From NCBI GenBank assembly GCA_966212235.1, contig CBIHPP010000005.1, positions 1-64,000 on the forward strand: a stretch of 64,000 nucleotides of DNA, read 5' to 3'. The notes beneath the pieces were generated by a model. The model worked only from the letters and a program-made list of their open reading frames with translations, made no database searches and had not been told where the DNA came from. This DNA comes from Niastella sp966212235 (GTDB lineage: Bacteria; Bacteroidota; Bacteroidia; Chitinophagales; Chitinophagaceae). The translations under genes and the position numbers were made by a program. This document shows, piece after piece, positions 24,927 to 33,115 of the stretch. Each line of letters begins with the position of its first letter. Within the stretch, counting starts at the first letter, position 1.

Positions 24927-25128
24927 AGGAAACGATAAAAATTAAAATTAGTTAAATATCAATTATTACCATGAGAAAAGCGCCCGCATAGGGTAGTTAG
25001 GAACAATAGCAATTTTGATTTTCGTTTATTATCTTGGGCAATATATTTTAGTTTGGCCAGCCAATCCGACCGGCTACAACCATCACAAAGCCTCAACTTT
25101 ACGCGCAGGCTTGAAAGACACATATTAA

Positions 25129-25575
25129 ATGGAAACAGTAATATTTTGCGGAATTCAAGCGACGGGGAAAACTACTTTTTTTAAAGAGAAGTTCTTTAAA
25201 ACACATATTCGTATTTCTTTAGATCAACTTAACACAAGAAATAAAGAACAGAAATTCATTGAAACCTGCTTTCTAACGCAACAGCCATTTGTCGTAGACA
25301 ATACAAACCCAACAAAGGAAGAAAGAGAAAAATATATTTCAATTGCAAAAGCAAACAAGTTTAAAGTTATTGGATATTATTTTCAATCGAAACTGGTTGA
25401 AGCTTTGGTAAGAAATAGTCAAAGAATTGGGAAAGAAAAGATCCCTGACATTGGAGTTAAAGGGACGTTTAATAAATTAGTACTACCCTGCATAGAAGAA
25501 GGATTTGATGAACTATATTATGTTGAAACTGAAAATAATGAATTTATCGTAAAAAAATGGACAAATGAAATTTGA
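25129..25575 (+). CDS. Polynucleotide 5'-kinase-like P-loop protein
   Basis: The 148-residue protein has a P-loop GIQATGKTT (residues 8-16), and then a series that follows the kinase domain of PNKP/T4 Pnk-like enzymes: a Leu-Asp after the first strand (ISLDQLN), VVDNTNPTKEEREKY, an Arg-Asn in VRNSQRIG, IPDIGV and CIEEGF. In that family the Asp of the LD motif activates the 5'-OH of a nucleic acid and DNTNP is the Walker-B-like element. It should phosphorylate 5'-OH ends, probably of RNA. There is no phosphatase domain. Its stop overlaps the Thg1-like start by 11 bp, showing translational coupling. It is much more AT-rich than its neighbours. Other P-loop kinases remain possible. Confidence 0.75.
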   Translation: METVIFCGIQATGKTTFFKEKFFKTHIRISLDQLNTRNKEQKFIETCFLTQQPFVVDNTNPTKEEREKYISIAKANKFKVIGYYFQSKLVEALVRNSQRIGKEKIPDIGVKGTFNKLVLPCIEEGFDELYYVETENNEFIVKKWTNEI

Positions 25576-26341
25576 TGATTTAGACCTTAAAATGAGGGTG
25601 TACGAAACATCGCATGATCGTTGCGTTTTACCGAATATGTATATTGTTGCAAGGATTGATGGACGTAGCTTTACGAAACTCACAAAAGAAGTGCATAAGT
25701 TCAAAGCGCCTTTTGACGAAAAGTTTCGCGACTTTATGGTTGAAACCGTTAAACACCTCATGAATTGCGGCTTTAAAGTAATTTACGGCTTTACAGAAAG
25801 TGATGAAATCTCGTTGTTATTCCACCATAATGAGATGGCATTTTCACGGAAGACAAGAAAATTCATTTCAATTTTAGCCGGCGAGGCAAGTGCCAAATTC
25901 TCTGCTCTGCTTGGAGACGTTGGCGCTTTTGATTGCAGGCTTTCCGAATTTCCTAATAAGAAATTAGTAGAAGACTATTTCAGGTGGAGGAATGAAGATG
26001 CGCATAGAAATGCTTTAAACGCACATTGCTACTGGCGTTTAAGACAGGATAATTTTTCTCAAAACGAAGCAACCTCTAAAATTGAGGGACTGAGCATTGC
26101 TGCTAAAAACGAGCTTTTATTCCAGTATGGGATCAACTTCAATGAAATTCCTACCTGGCAAAAAAGAGGAATAGGTGTTTACTGGAAAGACGTTAAAAAA
26201 GAAGGATTTAACCCTAAAACAAATCAAACGGTATTGGCTGACAAACGAGAATTATTTACAGATTTTGAATTACCAATGCGGGATGACTATAACCAATTTA
26301 TAAGTGACCTCATAGACAAACATGAAAAAGTAATTATATAA
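25565..26341 (+). CDS. Thg1-like 3'-5' RNA polymerase (tRNAHis guanylyltransferase family)
   Basis: The polymerase-like palm of the Thg1 family is clear: ARIDGRSF with Asp32, and YGFTESDEISLLF with Asp80 and Glu81, matching the metal-binding Asp29/Asp76/Glu77 of human THG1. Eukaryotic Thg1 has HINNLYN; here residues 147-153 read HRNALNA, as expected for Thg1-like proteins that add templated nucleotides to 5'-truncated tRNA rather than a non-templated G-1. The enzymes activate a 5'-phosphate with ATP and add NTPs in the 3'-5' direction. The 258-residue length is normal. It overlaps the kinase gene upstream by 11 bp. Bacterial members are sporadic, so horizontal transfer is likely, and AT-rich codon use supports that. 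Confidence 0.92.
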   Translation: MKFDDLDLKMRVYETSHDRCVLPNMYIVARIDGRSFTKLTKEVHKFKAPFDEKFRDFMVETVKHLMNCGFKVIYGFTESDEISLLFHHNEMAFSRKTRKFISILAGEASAKFSALLGDVGAFDCRLSEFPNKKLVEDYFRWRNEDAHRNALNAHCYWRLRQDNFSQNEATSKIEGLSIAAKNELLFQYGINFNEIPTWQKRGIGVYWKDVKKEGFNPKTNQTVLADKRELFTDFELPMRDDYNQFISDLIDKHEKVII

Positions 26342-26349
26342 CAGCACAT

Positions 26350-27228
26350 TTAATCACTCAGGCTGGCATTAAAGAATTCAAGAAGATGATTCAATGTTTC
26401 GTCTGGGCTTTCTTCCATTAAAAAATGCCCGCACGACATGGGTTTGCCGGTAACATTTTCGGCCCATTGTCTCCATATTACCAGTGGTTCATCTTCTGAA
26501 AAATCATTTTCAGACCAGAGTACAAGGGTTGGACATTGAATTCGCCGGTGTTTGTTTTGATCTTCCTGATCATAAGCCGCATCTATTTTGGTAGCTCTGT
26601 ATTCCGAACAAATTGCAGCAATAACTTCCGGCTTTTTAAAACAACGAAGATATTCATCCCGTGACTCCCGTGAAATTAAATGAGGAGACAATGACCAGCT
26701 ATCCAAAATATAATTGAGATAAAAAGATGGATTTGCATTTATCAACGTTTCAGGGAATGGAGCCGGCTGCGAAAGGAAGAGCCAATTTTCCAACGTAAGT
26801 GCTTTATCATAATTAAAACGCGTTATTACTTCCAGTGTAGGAATAATATTCAAAACCGCAACACCTGTAATTTGATCAGGATGATCAAGCGCCATTCGAT
26901 AGGCAACGCGTCCGCCTCTGTCGTGACCAGCTACAGCATACCTGTTAAAACCAAAATGCTTCATCAGCTCAGTCATGATTGTTCCCATTTTTCGTTTACT
27001 GCAACTTTTATATTCCGAGTCCGGCACCAAACAACTGGAATCTCCATAACCAGGAAGATCAGGCATCACCACTGTATATGTAGTAGCTAACTGTGCTGCT
27101 ATCTTATGCCAGGCCAATTTAGTTTCCGGAAACCCATGAAGCAACAATAGTGCTGGTCCATTGCCGGCAATTTTGAAATCTATCATGCAATTTGCCACCT
27201 GTAACTTTTTATTATTCCACGTAACCAT
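26350..27228 (-). CDS. Alpha/beta hydrolase, haloacetate-dehalogenase-like
   Basis: The oxyanion motif HGFPET and the nucleophile motif GHDRGGRVAYRMALDHP are nearly those of fluoroacetate dehalogenases (Asp nucleophile, two Arg that hold the carboxylate). The downstream acid is in LWSENDFSED and the His in CGHFLMEE. The halide-pocket pair His-Trp of characterised enzymes is Asn-Trp here (ENWLFLSQP), so defluorination is uncertain. It could be an epoxide hydrolase or another haloalkanoate enzyme. The gene is convergent with the Thg1-like gene, 8 bp apart, and stands alone. No signal peptide is seen, so it is cytoplasmic. Confidence 0.85.
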   Translation of the reverse strand: MVTWNNKKLQVANCMIDFKIAGNGPALLLLHGFPETKLAWHKIAAQLATTYTVVMPDLPGYGDSSCLVPDSEYKSCSKRKMGTIMTELMKHFGFNRYAVAGHDRGGRVAYRMALDHPDQITGVAVLNIIPTLEVITRFNYDKALTLENWLFLSQPAPFPETLINANPSFYLNYILDSWSLSPHLISRESRDEYLRCFKKPEVIAAICSEYRATKIDAAYDQEDQNKHRRIQCPTLVLWSENDFSEDEPLVIWRQWAENVTGKPMSCGHFLMEESPDETLNHLLEFFNASLSD

Positions 27229-27382
27229 CTCTAAATTTTACATTTAAAATGGATTGGGTTGTCTGCCATAAAAATTATACTTTATATAAAATAAATTTCT
27301 ATGCCAGCCATGTAAAAGGTCTTATCCCTTAAAAATTTATGTTTTATATTTCCATTTTAGAATTCGTTTAAAACGCTCTTGC

Positions 27383-28822
27383 ATGAAGTTCCAACGAACT
27401 ACCCGATTCGTTTTCAGTATAAAAATGGTGTTCCTGAATTTTATTCTTTTATCATGCGCTCTTGTCACATTCAGCCAGCAGGTATCTTATTCCCGCAGCC
27501 TGGACAGTGTAAAGACTTATATAGAAAAAAACTATGTTGGCTTTGCCGATAAAGTAAATGCCCAAACACAAAAGACTTACCAGCAACATACAGCACTTTC
27601 GTATCAATATGCTAAACGGGCGAAATCAAAAGCTGACTATTATTTTGTTATTCGTCACTGGCTTACTTTCTTTAAGGATCGTCATCTTTCTATGGACCCG
27701 GCTGTTAACACCGCTGATACAGAAAATGTACAGCTTGATGATAAGCAGGTGCAACAGCTATATCATGCAGGAGCCAGCAACGTGGAAGGCATTTACTACA
27801 CCAGCGATTCGGTTTATAAAGTGGCCGTTATTAAAAGTAAAAAAGGATTACGCTCTTATGCAGGCATTATCCTAAATTCTAAAACATCTAAGTGGAAGAC
27901 CGGCCAGGTTAAATTTGAGCTTATTGAAACGGGCGCTCATCAATATACAGGCATATGGTACAATCGCTTACATAACCTGTATCTTGCTCCCATACAATTT
28001 AATGCGCAGAAGGGACTTGCTGATGAAGGCTGGTATAAACATGGTACTGTCCAAAGAACTGAAACTGCTATCACTTCCACTCCCCGTTTTGGTGAGGAGA
28101 ACAAGGTGAATACATTCTTTAAAACGCTGAACGATTCCACCTGTTACCTGCGTATTAAAAGTTTTGATGGTTCTTATGCCCGGGAAATTGATTCGGTTAT
28201 TAAAGCAAATGTAAAAACCATACAATCGACTGCAAAGCTTATCATCGATCTACGCGGCAACGGCGGCGGAAGCGATCATTGCATGTCGTTCCTGCAACCT
28301 GTTTTGTATACTAACCCGGTCCAAAATATTGGGGTTGATCTATTAACAACACCTGATAATACGCTAGCATGGGAATTAGCCATTGATCGATACCGTGATA
28401 AATTGCCTAAGGCCTACCTGGAAGAAGCGTTGAAAAAAATTCACCTGGGTGATGGCAAGGAAAGGGCTGTTGTAAATTTCGCAGCGGATTACACCGGTAC
28501 ATTACCAGCAGTGTGGGCCAATCCGGCCAAAGTAGCCGTTGTGATCGATGGCAAATGCGCCAGCGCCACAGAAGAGTTTTTGTTATTTGCCCGGCAAAGC
28601 AAAAAGACGAAGATGGTGGGCGAGCATTCGCAAGGCGTATTGGATTATTCCAACGTAGTGCGCAAGGAATTTTCCAGTCCCCCGTTCACCCTGAATTACC
28701 CAACTACCCGGTCACGCAGATTAGATGCCGGACTTGGTATTGACAATAAAGGTATTCAACCGGATATTCCGCTTAACCTGAGTAAGGATAACTGGCTGGA
28801 TGAGTTAATGAAGCAATGGTAG
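27383..28822 (+). CDS. S41-family peptidase
   Basis: A signal/anchor segment (about 14-31) leads to an N-terminal helical region and a C-terminal S41 core: LIIDLRGNGGGSDH, then VVIDGKCASATEEF with the catalytic Ser, and the Lys two turns on in RQSKKTKMVGEHSQG. S41 peptidases (Tsp/CtpA-like) cut at C-termini. There is no evident PDZ domain; the N-terminal extension instead carries KDRHLSM, the usual region ahead of S41 cores in Bacteroidota. It is presumably periplasmic or surface. The beta-helix gene starts 4 bp after its stop, so they form an operon. Confidence 0.9.
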   Translation: MKFQRTTRFVFSIKMVFLNFILLSCALVTFSQQVSYSRSLDSVKTYIEKNYVGFADKVNAQTQKTYQQHTALSYQYAKRAKSKADYYFVIRHWLTFFKDRHLSMDPAVNTADTENVQLDDKQVQQLYHAGASNVEGIYYTSDSVYKVAVIKSKKGLRSYAGIILNSKTSKWKTGQVKFELIETGAHQYTGIWYNRLHNLYLAPIQFNAQKGLADEGWYKHGTVQRTETAITSTPRFGEENKVNTFFKTLNDSTCYLRIKSFDGSYAREIDSVIKANVKTIQSTAKLIIDLRGNGGGSDHCMSFLQPVLYTNPVQNIGVDLLTTPDNTLAWELAIDRYRDKLPKAYLEEALKKIHLGDGKERAVVNFAADYTGTLPAVWANPAKVAVVIDGKCASATEEFLLFARQSKKTKMVGEHSQGVLDYSNVVRKEFSSPPFTLNYPTTRSRRLDAGLGIDNKGIQPDIPLNLSKDNWLDELMKQW

Positions 28823-28826
28823 GAAA

Positions 28827-30047
28827 ATGTTAGTCACTTTATTAAAAATACAAATCTTACGTTCAGCCCATGTGTTCATACTAACACGGAGGCTTATCTT
28901 AAAATCTATCTGTTTTATTTTCGGGTTTGGAATCTATTTGCCGCTGTCTGCCATGACCCGTCATGTTGGCGCCGGCCAAACCTACACATCGCTTACCCAG
29001 GCCATTGCAGTAACGGTAGCCGGCGATACTATCATGATTCACGCAGGAAGTTATTCCGGCGGATTATCTATTGTGAACTTACATGGAACGGCGGCTAACC
29101 GGATATATATTATTCCGGCTCCATCAGAAACAGTGATCTTTAAAGGGGGCGTTACTTCCTGGCATATGACAGATGCTGCTTATGTACTGATACGGGGCAT
29201 CATCTTTCGGCAACAAACAGGAAATGGTTTTAATGTAGATGATGGCGGCTCTTATAGCACACCTTCACATCATATTGTTTTTGAATCCTGTACTTTTCGG
29301 GATATACAAGGACCGGGTAACAATGATCTCCTTAAGATGTCAGGTGTGGATTTCTTCGAGATAAAAAACTGCACATTCCTCAATGGGTCGGCCGGTGGAA
29401 GTGGCATTGATATGGTGGGTTGCCATGAAGGATTGATCAGCGGCAACCGGTTTGAAAACCAGGGCAGCAATTCGATCCAGGTGAAAGGGGGATCTAAAAA
29501 CATTCGGATAGCAACTAATTTTTTCAAAAACGGAGGGCAGCGTACGCTTAATTTAGGCGGATCGACAAACCTTCAGTTGTTTCGCCCCATTGATGCCCGG
29601 TATGAAGCTGCGGGGTTAACCGTTTATTCCAATATCTTTATTGGGTCTGATGCACCCATTGCTTACGTCGGTTGTGTTCAAACCGAAGTAACAAACAATA
29701 CTATTTATCTTCCTCAAAAATGGGTGATCAGGATACTGCAGGAAACGGTAGATACTTCCCGGTTTTACCCCTGCGGAAATAATTCTTTTAAGAGCAACAT
29801 CATATACCACGATAGCCGTGTAAGCAGTGACTGTAATATTGGGGCAAATACAAACCCCAAAAGTTTCAGCTTTTCCAATAACCTGTGGTATCATTCACAA
29901 AATCCGGCATGGGCAGGCCCTGAACTTCCGGTAACAGACATTAATTGCATCATTGGTAAAGATCCTTTATTTAATGACGCTGATTCCGGTGATTTTACAC
30001 TTAAGAAGTTAAGCCCAGCCGCAGGAAAAGGGATGGTATATAAATAG
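28827..30047 (+). CDS. Secreted right-handed parallel beta-helix protein
   Basis: A signal segment (about 23-42, ending near PLSAM) is followed by the pattern of pectate-lyase-like beta-helices: VGAGQTYTSLTQAI at the start, AGDTIMIHAGSY, and successive short rungs such as HHIVFESCTFRDIQG, FFEIKNCTFLNGS, GLISGNRFEN and IRIATNFFKNGG. The fold binds or cuts polysaccharides, but no catalytic residues can be assigned. ATG 28827 is the first start and lies 4 bp after the S41 gene, with which it is co-transcribed. A terminator follows immediately. Confidence 0.85.
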   Translation: MLVTLLKIQILRSAHVFILTRRLILKSICFIFGFGIYLPLSAMTRHVGAGQTYTSLTQAIAVTVAGDTIMIHAGSYSGGLSIVNLHGTAANRIYIIPAPSETVIFKGGVTSWHMTDAAYVLIRGIIFRQQTGNGFNVDDGGSYSTPSHHIVFESCTFRDIQGPGNNDLLKMSGVDFFEIKNCTFLNGSAGGSGIDMVGCHEGLISGNRFENQGSNSIQVKGGSKNIRIATNFFKNGGQRTLNLGGSTNLQLFRPIDARYEAAGLTVYSNIFIGSDAPIAYVGCVQTEVTNNTIYLPQKWVIRILQETVDTSRFYPCGNNSFKSNIIYHDSRVSSDCNIGANTNPKSFSFSNNLWYHSQNPAWAGPELPVTDINCIIGKDPLFNDADSGDFTLKKLSPAAGKGMVYK

Positions 30048-30077
30048 AAAGAGGGCAGTTTTGACGCTGCCCTCTTT
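30048..30077 (+). terminator. Hairpin terminator
   Basis: AAAGAGGGCAG at 30048-30058 pairs perfectly with CTGCCCTCTTT at 30067-30077 around an 8-nt loop, directly after the beta-helix stop. It lies between convergent genes and can serve both. Confidence 0.8.
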
Positions 30078-30105
30078 GCATGAGTTAAATCTAATAAATG
30101 GTAGA

Positions 30106-30444
30106 TTAATACCTATTCTTATTATAACTTTTAGAATTGTTGTAGCCACCATCGTTATCACTGCGGAATGGGCTATTGCTGCGTGGAGATGAAGTTTTTT
30201 CACCTTTAGGCCTTGCTTCTGTTACACTGATCGTTCTTCCTTCTACTGTAGCGCCATTCAATTCGGTGATAGCCTTTTTAGAAGCAGCTTCATCAGGCAT
30301 TTCAACAAATCCGAAACCACGTGATTTGCCAGTTTCTCTGTCATTGATAATTTTGGCAGAGGTTATTTCTCCATAAGGAGCAAAAAAATCCCTTAAGTCT
30401 TCATCTTGCACGTTGAAGCTCAAGTTTGAAACATAAATGTTCAT
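30106..30444 (-). CDS. RRM-type RNA-binding protein
   Basis: One RNA recognition motif fills residues 1-80. RNP2 is IYVSNL and RNP1 is KSRGFGFVEM, with the aromatic residues that stack on RNA in place. A flexible Ser/Asn/Lys/Arg tail follows (SPFRSDNDGGYNNSKSYNKN). Such small RRM proteins are frequent in Bacteroidota and cyanobacteria, where several act as cold-responsive RNA chaperones or post-transcriptional regulators. It is monocistronic, 112 residues, normal for the type. Confidence 0.95.
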   Translation of the reverse strand: MNIYVSNLSFNVQDEDLRDFFAPYGEITSAKIINDRETGKSRGFGFVEMPDEAASKKAITELNGATVEGRTISVTEARPKGEKTSSPRSNSPFRSDNDGGYNNSKSYNKNRY

Positions 30445-30601
30445 ACTAAATGAATTAAAAATTTTAAAAACTGAGGGAGCAATGAGTAAGAGACTAATTA
30501 AATGCAGATAACTTAGCAGAATTAATTAACGATTACCGATGCAAAAACTCAAATTACCGGCTAAAGATAGAGTATCTTTTGTTATTGATAACAAAAAAAA
30601 T

Positions 30602-30630
30602 CATAAACCCCGATAATTTCAGGGTTTATG
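30602..30630. terminator. Bidirectional hairpin terminator
   Basis: CATAAACCC at 30602-30610 pairs with GGGTTTATG at 30622-30630. On the minus strand it is followed by a run of eight or more T (the A-run at 30592-30600), so it ends the transcript from the small gene at 30969-30721. Confidence 0.75.
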
Positions 30631-30720
30631 CCTTTTTGCAGGTGCAATAAAATATACTGGCCGTTACGTATCGGCTCCTTTATTTCTTTACTGTGGGCAA
30701 GCAAACTAAGTAATGTAAGA

Positions 30721-30969
30721 TCAATTAAGCAGATTATCGATCGGAATTGTTTCCAGATACGGGTTCAATAAATTAATATTGTCAAATACCCTGTATTCTT
30801 CGATTGCCTTGTTTTGGGGATTGCAGTAAGCCTCTACATAATAACTCCCCATCTGAAAAAGAAACACCATAAAATCAAAGTTATTCCTCTTGGCAATGAG
30901 CACCCCTCTATGAAGAACAGTCACTCTTTTTTCGTCCTCGTTCAATAAGATAAAATCAGAAAGCTTCAT
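30721..30969 (-). CDS. Small protein of unknown function
   Basis: ATG at 30969 gives an 82-residue soluble protein starting MKLSDFILLNEDEKRVTVLH. The composition and predicted alternation of strands (VLIAKRNNFDFMVFLFQMGSYYVE) suggest a compact alpha/beta fold. An upstream start at 31059 would add 30 residues without protein-like conservation. I recognise no family. A terminator lies downstream at 30602. The gene is divergent from the LytS-like kinase. Confidence 0.65.
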   Translation of the reverse strand: MKLSDFILLNEDEKRVTVLHRGVLIAKRNNFDFMVFLFQMGSYYVEAYCNPQNKAIEEYRVFDNINLLNPYLETIPIDNLLN

Positions 30970-31310
30970 AGTTAAAATTTTAAACAGTGAATGTTTTAAA
31001 TATTTACTAATAACCTGACTTTGAACAGATAACGTGGCCAATTCAGTTAAACCGGCCATCCAATAAAATTGAATCTAAACTTTTGACGTGTACAACAACA
31101 GTTAAAAAGATTAACAAATGGTAGTGCGTTGTTGCAGTAAATGCGAGGCGGGATAAAGATAAGAATTACATCAGAAAAACAAAATTTTCAGGCCTTTTGA
31201 AGACAATTATTATCCCCATTAACGCTCATCACCCCGAATATGGCGCTGCTGTACCTGGTTTTTACAATGACCTGATAATATTCTTACTTTGGTACAAAGA
31301 AGCTTTTCCG

Positions 31311-32372
31311 TTGAAAAAAACTATTTCTATACCGCTTTACTGGAAATGCCAGGTGATTGGCTGGTCAATCGCTTCATTCTATTGGGGCTATGCTGCGTTT
31401 ATCCTGGCTACCCATTTCAGTTTTCAACTGGCCCTGGCAGATTTTCTGGCTGATGTGCTCATTGGGATAGCACTTACGCATAGTTACAGACATATTGTAA
31501 AAAAAGCATACCAACGCAAACGAACGCTTACCAACCTGGTCATCAGTATTACACCGGCTATTGTAATATTGTCCTTAGTGTATATGATCCTGATCATTGT
31601 TAAACTTTACTTCCTGCGTTTGCTATATATACCCGGCTTTACTGTTTCCTTTAGCGGTTATTTTACCACAAACTGGCTGACCGTTTTTATTACAGGCACA
31701 AGATTGCTATCTATTTGGGTACTGGCCTATCATCTTTACCATTATGCAAAACGGGAAATACATGCTGTAAAAGAAAACGCCCGCTTATTGATCATTGCCC
31801 GGGATGCACAGTTGAATAATTTATCGGCCCAACTCAACCCCCACTTCTTTTTTAACTCGCTCAGCAATATCAAGTTCCTGATCTCCGAAAAACCGGAAGC
31901 AGCAAGACGGGCCATTGACCTGCTGTGTGACCTGATGCGGAACGCATTATACAATAAAGGTGATCAGCTTGTTGCTTTAACAGAAGAACTGGAACTGGTA
32001 AAAGATTACCTGGAACTGGAAAAATTGCGGTTTGAAGAACGGCTACAGGTAAATATCGAAGCGGGACAAGGCCTTGCCAATATAATGATCCCCCCTTTCA
32101 GTATCCAGTGCCTGGTTGAAAATGCCATCAAACATGGCATAGAAAAACGAAAACCGGGTGGTTGTATTGAAGTGAAAGCTGAAAGATTTAGCGACCAAAT
32201 AAAGATCAGCGTTCAGAATCCGGGAAAATTGGTTCGGGAAAAGCAACAGGGGCTGGGATTACAAAACTTAAAGGAACGCTTACAATTGCAGTACAATGGG
32301 AAAGCGGTATTTTCTATCGAAGAACTGACTGGTGAAAAAATTTCAGCTACTATTTTAATTTCCATCGCATGA
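31311..32372 (+). CDS. LytS/YehU-type sensor histidine kinase
   Basis: Four membrane helices in the first about 150 residues precede the His_kinase domain. The phosphoacceptor box is QLNPHFFFNSLSNIKFLISE, with its NPHF core; the ATPase lid region has LVENAIKHGIE and GLGLQNLKERLQ. TTG 31311 begins with KKTISIPLYWKCQVIGW, the usual start of this Bacteroidota family; another TTG at 31197 would add 38 residues. The kinase partners with the LytTR regulator whose ATG overlaps its stop by 4 bp. The sensed signal is unknown; there is no periplasmic sensor domain. Confidence 0.9.
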   Translation: MKKTISIPLYWKCQVIGWSIASFYWGYAAFILATHFSFQLALADFLADVLIGIALTHSYRHIVKKAYQRKRTLTNLVISITPAIVILSLVYMILIIVKLYFLRLLYIPGFTVSFSGYFTTNWLTVFITGTRLLSIWVLAYHLYHYAKREIHAVKENARLLIIARDAQLNNLSAQLNPHFFFNSLSNIKFLISEKPEAARRAIDLLCDLMRNALYNKGDQLVALTEELELVKDYLELEKLRFEERLQVNIEAGQGLANIMIPPFSIQCLVENAIKHGIEKRKPGGCIEVKAERFSDQIKISVQNPGKLVREKQQGLGLQNLKERLQLQYNGKAVFSIEELTGEKISATILISIA

Positions 32373-33088
32373 AAAAAGTGAGCGTTATTATTATTGATGA
32401 TGAGCGTTCAGCGCGTGAAGAACTTAAGCAATTACTTAAACAGTATGAGGATTTTGACATGGCGGCAGAAGCAGGCAATGCCGATGATGCCAAAGAACTG
32501 ATCGTTGCAAAACATCCGGATCTGATATTACTGGATATTCAGATGCCGGAGAGATCGGGATTTGAATTACTGGAATCGCTGGACGAAGTTCCGGCAGTAC
32601 TTTTTACCACGGCATTTAATCAATATGCCGTTCAGGCTTTTGAGTTGAATGCGTTGGATTATCTAATGAAACCGATCAGGAAAGAACGTTTTGACAAAGC
32701 GGTACAAAAAGTAAGGAATAGTTTGAGCATTGATATCTCAACAAAAAACGGGACGGCGGCCAACCGGCAAATCTTTATCAAGGATGGCGAACATTGCTAT
32801 TTTGTTAAGTTAAGCGACCTATATTTAATTGAATCGCTTGAGAATTATTCCAGGTTATACTTTCAGGGGAAAAAAGTGGTATTGAAACGCTCCCTCCGGC
32901 AATGGGAGCAGTTACTGGACGCGAACCTCTTCTTCAGGATCAACAGAACCCAAATCGTTAACACCTTTCATATACAACAAGTCTATTCGTTACCCGGGAG
33001 CCGGCTTAAAATAGGTTTACAAACTGGCCAGCTTTTAGAAGTTTCCAGCCGCCAATCGGCTAAATTCAAAAATCTGAACCGTATATAG
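32369..33088 (+). CDS. LytTR-family response regulator
   Basis: The receiver domain (1-120) has the acidic pocket Asp10-Asp11, the phosphoacceptor Asp56 in LLDIQMP, and the Lys in YLMKPI. The LytTR DNA-binding domain occupies about 135-235, with FIKDGEHCYFVKLSDLYLIE and the conserved FFRINRTQIVN. It binds direct repeats upstream of target genes once phosphorylated. It overlaps the kinase gene by 4 bp and is followed after 27 bp by the CocE-type hydrolase, which may be a target or just a passenger of the operon. Confidence 0.95.
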   Translation: MKKVSVIIIDDERSAREELKQLLKQYEDFDMAAEAGNADDAKELIVAKHPDLILLDIQMPERSGFELLESLDEVPAVLFTTAFNQYAVQAFELNALDYLMKPIRKERFDKAVQKVRNSLSIDISTKNGTAANRQIFIKDGEHCYFVKLSDLYLIESLENYSRLYFQGKKVVLKRSLRQWEQLLDANLFFRINRTQIVNTFHIQQVYSLPGSRLKIGLQTGQLLEVSSRQSAKFKNLNRI

Positions 33089-33115
33089 CTTTTCTAACTA
33101 ATTAACATACTACAT

